A DNA stretch of 64,000 nucleotides, taken from Xanthostigma xanthostigma (lineage: Eukaryota > Arthropoda > Insecta > Raphidioptera > Raphidiidae). Under the pieces are notes generated by a model, which worked only from the letters and a program-made list of their open reading frames with translations, had not been told where the DNA came from and made no database searches. The stretch is from assembly GCA_963575645.1 (NCBI GenBank), contig OY754464.1, forward strand, positions 7,440,001 to 7,504,000, given 5' to 3'. Made by a program: the position numbers and the translations under genes. Of the stretch, positions 57,143-64,000 are shown in pieces. The first letter of the stretch is position 1. The number at the start of each line of letters is the position of its first letter.

Positions 57143-58332
57143 ATTTTTTTTGACACATCACGGCCAACTAAAGTTTTTGGCATAGAAACATGTTGCGATT
57201 TCCATAAAAAGTGAGTTCAATAATTCTCTATTACCCACTAGCGGCGCTAGTAGGCTTCGTGCACACAGCCCATACAACCTCATTTATGTTCGATTAAAAC
57301 AACTTTCCAATTAACATGCCTAAAAACAAAATGTCGAGGAAACAAATTGTGTGCTACCTTTTACCATGGAAAGAGATAAACTTATTACGATTACAAAACA
57401 CTCTTCCGATGTTCAATTATTAATGAGCAAGCGGAGAGTGTGGAGTGGCCGCTAAACGATGAGAAAGAGACAGGTTATATCGACTGTGAATAGGTGCGAC
57501 GGAGTCAGCGAGTACACGACGACGAGGAACGCTTGATCCGCAGTGTGTGTAGCTCCGCGGCCAACTGAAAAATTCATTTCTGCAGATCTCACCTTTATAT
57601 GGACGAATCTACATAATATAGTTATGTACAGTGCATACAGTGTGTACGTTTAATCTGGAACAATTCATATAAAAAATCCCAAATCATCTACAGTCAAAAT
57701 CTTCAGATACGATGATTTTCTTTTTGAAGTAAAAGTTCTAAAAGGGTTCACAGTTGAATAAATCTTCATTTAAATTCGGTGAGGTACTGAATATTATCTT
57801 AAATATTTTTTCGGGATGAAATTTTACTAATTAGTAGTATAGGGCCCTAAGGGCCCAATTTATAACTTTGTAAAATTTCGTCCCGAAAAAAGTATGTAAG
57901 ATATTAACCGGATTTAAATTAAGATTTATTCAACTGCGAACCTGTTTTAGGGGCCCTACAAATGGGCCTCAAGGTTCAAAATCGAGCTTTAGAGACCTAT
58001 AAAGAATCGATTACTGAAATTTCTCCTCAAAACGAATATTTTAGATAGAAGTAAGTCAATAATTTCAAATTTAGATATTTATTGTTCAGGGCCTATTAAT
58101 TATTAGGACCGCGTAGGAGCTCTACAAAGAACCCGAGGGTTAAAAAAATACTATTCGTACGTAAAATTTTCCGTAGAATCCGAATATAAAATAAAAAAAA
58201 TATGGTTCCCATTTAAAATTTCAAAGTTGGGCCCTACGAAGCCCTTTTTGAGTCATCGGGCTCAAAATCTAATTTTGCCATTCGATAGACAGGAAAAAAT
58301 TATTTAAAAAAACATTTCTATATTTTTTTACT
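57143..58332. other. Intergenic or intronic, no recognised gene
   Basis: Contains phrases rich in GGGCCC (57840-57860, 57950-57970, 58095) and a weak inverted repeat around them (about 57790-57925). No exon or transposon end was recognised. Confidence 0.3.
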
Positions 58333-58655
58333 CAACACAAACGCACACTAATATACAAGGTGCAAGTCTCATAAAAACTCCCAGATTTCTTTGAACACGT
58401 CGGCTGTTAATATTTCTTATCGGGCAAGCCGCCCGATAAAAAATATTAAGCCGATCCGGGACTTTTGAAAGATCTGTATAAAAATTAAGTTTATAAAAAT
58501 CAACCCGTGGATCAGTTAAAAAGCCTTCGTGGCTCAGTGTCTGACAAAAAAAATTACAACCATAAAAATATACGCACATTTAAAAATGTTCGAAGAAATC
58601 TGGGATTTTTTATAAGACTTGCACCCTGTATATTAGTGTGCGTTTGTGTTGAGTT
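58333..58655. mobile_element. Fold-back MITE with internal hairpin
   Basis: The inverted arms of about 59 bp begin CAACACAAACGCACACTAAT and end with its complement. Inside the arms lie CAAGTCT and CCCAGATTTCTT. An internal stem at about 58398-58455 pairs CGGCTGTTAATATTTCTTAT and CGGGC with their complements around a tiny loop (AAGCC). The 83-codon minus frame across it is a by-product. Confidence 0.8.
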
Positions 58656-59196
58656 AAACCGAGGGATTTACTAGTAAAATATGTCATTAAAATTAAAAAA
58701 ATACATGCAGAGTGGTTTTATACGTCATAAACAATTAAATCAGTTAAATAAGCAAGCGAATTACTGATTGCCTGCGAAATTACTTACAAGAATATTGTTG
58801 CGTGCCCCTTGTTGGGACGACTATGAATTCTGTAGAAATCCCATAGAACCTAAGAAGTTTCACTTCTAAAGCGCGAGAGTCTTACGTGTACTTTTTTACA
58901 TGCTTTATATTAGTTTCACTTGTAAGTTTGTATGAATTTTTGTAAACTCCGTTTTGGACTACAGCAAGTGGTTTATATAGTGGTATAATATGCCAGCACT
59001 GTAAGTACAGATGCTAGCCTTGCGGTCTAAAGCACGGGTCTTCGCTGACGTCAACTCTCGGAATCCCGTCCACGCCGAAAAAAAAATTGTTTTTTTTTCG
59101 GCAAATTTTTGACAATAAATCGAACTAAAAAGTGGAAAATAAAAATAGTTTAAAAAAAAAAAACTAAAAAACACACTTTATATCGAACAAAAAAGT
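58656..59196. other. Intergenic or intronic; possible tRNA-like trace
   Basis: At 59010-59075, CTTGCGGTCTAAAGCACGGG and TCTCGGAATCCCGTCC faintly recall A and B boxes. Too decayed to assign. No gene seen. Confidence 0.25.
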
Positions 59197-59372
59197 AAAA
59201 AATATTTTTTTTTAAATAAGCTTAAACAATAATGAATAAAAAATACTAGTATTATTGTGAAAAAAGCGTGGGGCGCTCGATGTACGAAAATGTGCCCCAC
59301 GCTTTATTCACAATAATACTGGTATTTTTTATTCATTATTGTTTTAAGCTTATTTAAAAAAATATTTTATTA
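59197..59372. repeat. Near-perfect palindrome
   Basis: Arms of about 75 bp (sharing TTTAAATAAGCTTAAACAAT, TGAATAAAAAATAC and AGCGTGGGGC) surround a loop of about 20 bases. Probably a small fold-back transposon. Confidence 0.8.
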
Positions 59373-59980
59373 AACTAGACGCGTATATTCTAATAGAAAA
59401 ATCAACTAATAAATGAGCAATTCTTTTAATAAAATAAATTGGAAAATGGTCGGTGATATCTATATGTATAGAGCGAACATATTATATATACCTATTTAAT
59501 TTACTTCTCTGTGAAATCCATGCAAAACAGAATAACAAAATTGCTTATTCAAATTAGATGGGATAAATTTGAGCATGTTTTTCTTTTCAATAATTTAATA
59601 AATTCGCTCGGACGCAAGCGAGAAAGAGAGTCGGCATTTTGTTGTGTATAGCCGGCGCGCTCCCCAGATATAAGGTAGACAATACAGTTAATTAATATTA
59701 ATAATTATAGGTAGCTATATTTTAACAGTAAGCTTTATATTCAGCTAACAAAGCTCAGGCTGCGCTGCAACTTGATGAATAATTAACGCCGCATCACCAG
59801 CTGCACGACAATAAACAAAAACATCCCGACAATTCAACAGGGACGGATTAAAGTCGGCTTTATTGTTGGACTAAATACGTAGGATTAAAATTAGGCCGTA
59901 AGGAACCACACGTTATTACACAAGTGGGTCGCATAATATACACAGCTGACGAATTTATACTAATATTTTAAATATCACCT
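59373..59980. other. Intergenic or intronic, no recognised feature
   Basis: Mixed AT-rich sequence; no gene or repeat supported. Confidence 0.3.
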
Positions 59981-60011
59981 CTGAAGAATGTCCAATCCGG
60001 ACCGAAATGTT
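59981..60011 (+). ncRNA. Hammerhead-like core motif
   Basis: CTGAAGA, then a GTCC/GGAC stem around AAT, then CGAAATGTT. The CUGANGA and GAAA elements and a short stem II match the hammerhead consensus. The element to its right resumes beyond the insertion at 60041-60941 with GTCGATAATTTTATTTATT, the tail also seen at 40155-40170. Cleavage activity is not implied. Confidence 0.4.
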
Positions 60012-60040
60012 AATGTATTGAATTTATATATTTTTTGTTA

Positions 60041-60941
60041 AGGACGTAGTCTGGTGTTCGGGTTTTGAAAAAACGAATTTATTTTTTTACATTTTTAGTA
60101 AGTATAATATATTGAGAAAATACTATAAAAATTTTAGACCGAAATATTAAATATTTACAAAGCTATAGCATATAGTCGAGAGCAGCAACGGTCTTACGGT
60201 AAGACTCTTACCTGCTCTAACCTCTCAATTGTTATCACGTTACCCTTATACTCTCGCAGAGTAGAGCAAACAAATTAACAGAAAACGATGCCTTTGAAGA
60301 AACGGAAGGTTTACTTTACACCAGGCATAGCTGATTAGTGTAAATATTCATTTTTATTTTTTGTAAGAAATCTGAAATTAAAACTTGAAACGCGTTTTTC
60401 TCAAAACTACGTTTTTCTAAGTGGCGCGGGTGATTGAAACAATTGTATACAACCGATTGCTTTCAGTTTTGCACAGGGTATTCTACACAACAATAGCTCC
60501 GTCCGGTACTAGAATTACTTAATTATAAAAATTATTTCTATTTTTTTTTAACCGATTTTCAACGAAAAAATCACGATTTTCTCGTTGTTTTTTTTTCTAA
60601 AACCCGCCATTTTGTTATTTATCAATAAAAATGTTTATTTCTAGTACGGGATAGAGCCACAAGCCTACGAAACAATAACTAATTTAATTTTTATAATTCA
60701 GTTGACTCCAAGTGACGTTATCACCCGCGCTACCCACCTACCTCCACTTAAAGTTGCCTACTTTAGGTTAAAAAAACAATTATAAAATGGCGTAAAATTA
60801 AGCAAAAAAAATTTTTTTATCTTAGTTTACGATGTCAGTAAAAACATGTAACAAAATTGAAAACATCGTACATTATTTTGATACTAAAAAAAAATTCTGA
60901 AATAACGGTTGAAAACGAGCCTGAACATAGGACTACGTCCT
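60041..60941. mobile_element. TIR element with TTA duplication
   Basis: The ends AGGACGTAGTC and GACTACGTCCT are perfect inverted repeats flanked by TTA (60038-60040 and 60942-60944). A 3-bp TTA duplication is typical of PIF/Harbinger elements. It interrupts the hammerhead-motif element. No transposase frame in 901 bp. Confidence 0.75.
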
Positions 60942-61128
60942 TTATATATCTGTCTGAAAAATTAGTCGATAATTTTATTTATTGAAGAGTTCTAATCAGA
61001 TGTTAATCAAAGATCTAAACAACTTTTGTCTGAAATTTTTTTTCCGAAAATGTTGCCCTATCTCAGTAATTTCCCATATAGATTAAAATGGATTTCCGGT
61101 AGATATAGATAATAGAAGATAAGTTACA

Positions 61129-61508
61129 TCCTGACAACTACGGTTTCGTACCGGCTCCTCCACCACATATTATTGGTAACACCGAAACATTAAACAACAC
61201 CGAACTCGTGTTTTTACGGATAAGTCCGGTTCTGTAGTCGATACGACTAAGTGATACGACTATATGCGTGCTTGATAATAAATATTGGAAGCCATTTAAA
61301 CTTCGCAATCGACATCAGAGACAATCTGGATAACCACCATTTTGCACCCGCTCTCCCACCACATTTCATTGGTAGCACTGAATCATAAAGCAACATTGAA
61401 TTCGTGAATTTACGAATGTGCCGGGTTCTGTAGTCGTTGCAATTAAGTGGTAAGGATATATGCATGCTTGATAATAAATATTAAATGTAATTTAAAGCTC
61501 GCAACCGA
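61129..61508. repeat. Diverged tandem duplication (two units of about 190 bp)
   Basis: Units at about 61129-61316 and 61324-61508 share TCCACCACAT, ATTGGTA, GGTTCTGTAGTCG and GCTTGATAATAAATATT with many differences between them. An open frame over the second unit on the minus strand is not supported. Confidence 0.65.
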
Positions 61509-61633
61509 TATTACAGGCAACCGGCCGCTGCGCTCAGAAAAGGAATTTGATAAATGTACAATCCGCGTCAATATTTATTCCGTAAATAGTAAACGTTAAA
61601 CAAGGTTTAATTGACAGTAATGATTATTTTTAA

Positions 61634-61990
61634 CCCGACTTCAAAAAAAGAAGGAAGTTTTCTATTCGATTATAGTTTTTTTGATGTAAAACTTCTTTAC
61701 GCACGCTTGACTTGGGGAGTAAGCTGGTGAAGCGTGACGAGAGATTTACGGAAGTGTGATCGGGCAAGGCGAACGGACGTTGAGAGGGAGATATAAGTTA
61801 GTGAAAATAGAAAGAGGATGACAAATTATTTACTGGCTAGTGGCGCCATTAGGTGGTCCAAACAAATACTTCGCTGGCTAGTGGCGCCATCAGGTGGTCG
61901 AAAATATAAGCAGTACAAACAATAGAATGACACATACTTTACTTGCCAGTGGCGCTATAGGGTGACAGAAAAAATGTTTGTAAACCTACT
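61634..61990. repeat. Dispersed CCGACTTC repeat and three short GGCGCCAT units
   Basis: CCCGACTTCAAAAAAAGAAGG at 61634 belongs to the dispersed family. From 61830 the word GCTAGTGGCGCCATTAGGTG occurs three times with changes (about 61835, 61873 and 61945), spaced 38 and 72 bases. Confidence 0.45.
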
Positions 61991-62380
61991 TAACTTGCAG
62001 AGCTAAATAATATTTCATAAAGATTTACGCCTAAAATCCAACGAGAGCTAAGTAATTGCAATGTATTACTTTTGTTTTCATTATCTTCATGTTTATATTT
62101 GTTTCTTCTTATATTAGACTGTTCATTTCGTTCTTGAACAATTTTATAAATTAATATTTTGTTCAATACATTAAATATTCTACGTTTAAAGTGAACAAAA
62201 TTGTAAATTCATTTGAAAGTTCATATTTTGTGAATTTTCGGGTGAGTAACAACAAATTACGGCAGAAAGAAGTTTTACTTCAGTCGGGTGGTCTAAAGCA
62301 CACTCGTTTTTTTTTTGTATGGCTGTCCGTCGGCTGTGAACTGATTTCGATTAGTATTCTTTTTTTTATTCGATAGAGTA

Positions 62381-62944
62381 TGTCTCAAAGTTGGTCCTAT
62401 ATAAATTTTAGCAAAATCGATTCAGCAACTTTTTAGAAAATTAATATAAATCAGAGAAATATTGCAAAAGTTGTAGTTGCCGGCGTGAAAGTTGCTTTTC
62501 GGTTCCATTAGACGCTAAAAATGTCTCAAAGTTGGTCCCATATAAATTTTAGCAAAATCGGTTCAGCAACTTTTTAGAAAATTAACATAAATCAGAGAAA
62601 TATTGCAAAAGTTGTAGTTGCCGGCGTGAACGTTGCTTTTTTGTTCCATTAGACGCTAAAAATGTCTCTAAGTTGGTCCCATATAAATTTTAGCAAAATC
62701 GGTTCAGCAACTTTTTAGAAAATTAACATAAATCAGAGAAATATTGCAAAAGTTGTAGTTGCCGGCGTGAACGTTGCTTTTTTGTTCCATTAGACGCTAA
62801 AAATGTCTCAAAGTTGGTCCCATATAAATTTTAGCAAAATCGGTTCAGCAACTTTCAAAAAATTAACATAAATCAGAGAAATATTGCAATAGTAGTAGTT
62901 TTCGGCGTGAAAGTTGCTATTCGATTTTTTTATAAGACACTAAA
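62381..62944. repeat. 141-bp tandem repeat, four copies
   Basis: TGTCTCAAAGTTGGTCC starts units at 62381, 62522, 62663 (one change) and 62804, an exact 141-bp period. Units 2 and 3 are almost identical; unit 4 is the most diverged. A reverse-oriented CCTCCTTCAAAAAAGG at about 62986 and TTTTTTGAAGGAGG at 63113 follow, so the array lies within the dispersed repeat family. Confidence 0.92.
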
Positions 62945-63000
62945 AAAGATAACTCAAAAATTAAAAACTTTTTTTTTAAATTGAACCTCCTTCAAAAAAG

Positions 63001-63951
63001 GGCAGTAAAAAGCGTAAAATAACAGATTTAAGGTCTAAGTACAATAAACGTGATGGTAATTAAATTTGTATCGATCTCAAAACTTTGTTATTTTATGCTT
63101 TTAGTAACCATTTTTTGAAGGAGGCTGCATTTTTATTTTAACTTTTTATTTGCGTTATTTCTATTAAATCCAAATTCCGATCTATACATATTGCGGACTT
63201 CCAGAACTTCCATTGCGGTTGTCCGTAGGTCATCTCAGGTACGTCCTTTGTCTAGTCGGCACTATAGTTGTTCCGTTTAGTCTTTGAATTATATTAAGAC
63301 GCAATATTTAAATCACCCGTTTTTGTAGCGTTCGGCTTTTATGCGAATGAGCTTTGTAGTTACTCAAAGGATACAAGTGGGTTGATAATTATGCGTATAC
63401 GAATGTTCACTACGTGTTAAATGACATGACGCCATAGGTGTTGACCGCAGCGCTGCGGTGCGGTAGTTTTGTTAATTACATTACACACTTGCTACTTTAC
63501 CAACTTCCAACTGGGTTACTCAAAAGAAAATAAAAGAGAAGAGTGAGATTCAACGACCCTCTAATTTACTCAACTTATGGCCATATTTTCCGAACGTAAG
63601 TAGTTATTTATTCGGTTCATTTGTTCTTCAGGTAGCTATTCCTCCGAATAAAAAGCGATAGTTTAATATAACTGCGGGTATAAATCTATTGTGTCTTAGT
63701 TCGAGGGTATAAATATTTATTCGCCTGCTAAAATAATAATGGCCGCCACATAGATCATAATACCTAACCTACAAATGTGGAATATTATATGTACAGTTTG
63801 CTCTTGTGAATTTATTTATGTGTTGTTTATTAACCTTTTGTGAAGTGTATAGTTGTAAAACATTAAAGTTAGTAGGAGTTTTGTGTGCAATTAAGTTATA
63901 GGATAAAACATTATTATTTTAATCAAATTTTTTTTGACGTTTACACTAACG
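63001..63951. other. Intergenic or intronic, no recognised feature
   Basis: Mixed AT-rich sequence; no exon, promoter or transposon pair could be supported. Confidence 0.3.
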
Positions 63952-64000
63952 CAGGGGTCGGCAACCTTTTGAGACGGAAGAGCCAAAAGTTACAATTTAC
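63952..64000 (+). mobile_element. Left end of a hAT element, cut by window edge
   Basis: CAGGGGTCGGCAACCTTTTG followed by GAGCCAAAAGTTAC is a typical terminus of a hAT group, related to the fragment at 11775-11829. The remainder lies outside the window. Confidence 0.6.

Noticed and set aside
62381-62944. CRISPR array
   Set aside because: Repeat units are contiguous at 141 bp without unique spacers, in a eukaryotic context.

Overview
This window looks like AT-rich, repeat-dense nuclear DNA from an insect, most likely a moth or butterfly. The evidence is: a nine-exon CYP4-clan P450 gene; an exon resembling the arthropod sodium channel 60E (DSC1) type; two Helitron families that I recall as common in Lepidoptera (openings reading TCTATACTAATATATA, ends reading CTAG); and scattered copies of the repeat beginning CCGACTTCAAAAA. 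I could not search a database, so the order is an inference and no species is proposed.

Genes. Four paralogous leucine-rich-repeat (LRR) proteins are each encoded by one uninterrupted coding exon: LRR1 on + (6139-7722), and LRR2 (34584-36263), LRR3 (37587-39233) and LRR4 (43163-44746) on -. They share an N-terminal domain with a CPD motif and then 17 or 18 LRRs of almost exactly 24 residues. All four have a 3' splice-site consensus a few bases before the ATG, so each probably has a non-coding first exon. LRR1, LRR2 and LRR3 have signal peptides and a cysteine near the C-terminus; LRR4 has neither. Between LRR1 and LRR2 lies the P450 gene (20326-31695, +). Its nine exons join in phase to 518 codons with all hallmark motifs, and its last intron has a GC donor. 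At 48048-48256 (-) is one exon of a voltage-gated cation channel. Its other exons were not found here, so the minus-strand LRR genes downstream may lie inside one of its introns.

Mobile DNA. The rest is mostly non-autonomous transposons and their wreckage. There are four hAT elements with perfect 8-bp target duplications (402-915, 14408-15930, 16414-16914, 20725-21185), and a fifth (8709-9252) inserted in a fold-back MITE. A roughly 630-bp family, called MITE-A here, occurs about seven times. A fold-back family, MITE-B, has TA duplications and occurs three times. Other elements include TIR elements with TA or TTA duplications, a tRNA-Ala-like SINE, and Helitrons carrying a tRNA-Lys-like sequence. 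Several inverted-repeat elements carry a motif matching the conserved core of hammerhead ribozymes. Tandem repeats include a 120-bp array, a 141-bp array and a compound pentanucleotide satellite.

I see no intact tRNA or rRNA gene, no CRISPR array and no complete transposase or reverse transcriptase. The most notable features are the LRR family with its shared upstream DNA, the repeated hammerhead-like cores, and the tRNA-Lys-like module inside Helitrons. MITE-A, MITE-B, Helitron-A, Helitron-B and LRR1 to LRR4 are names made up for this annotation.
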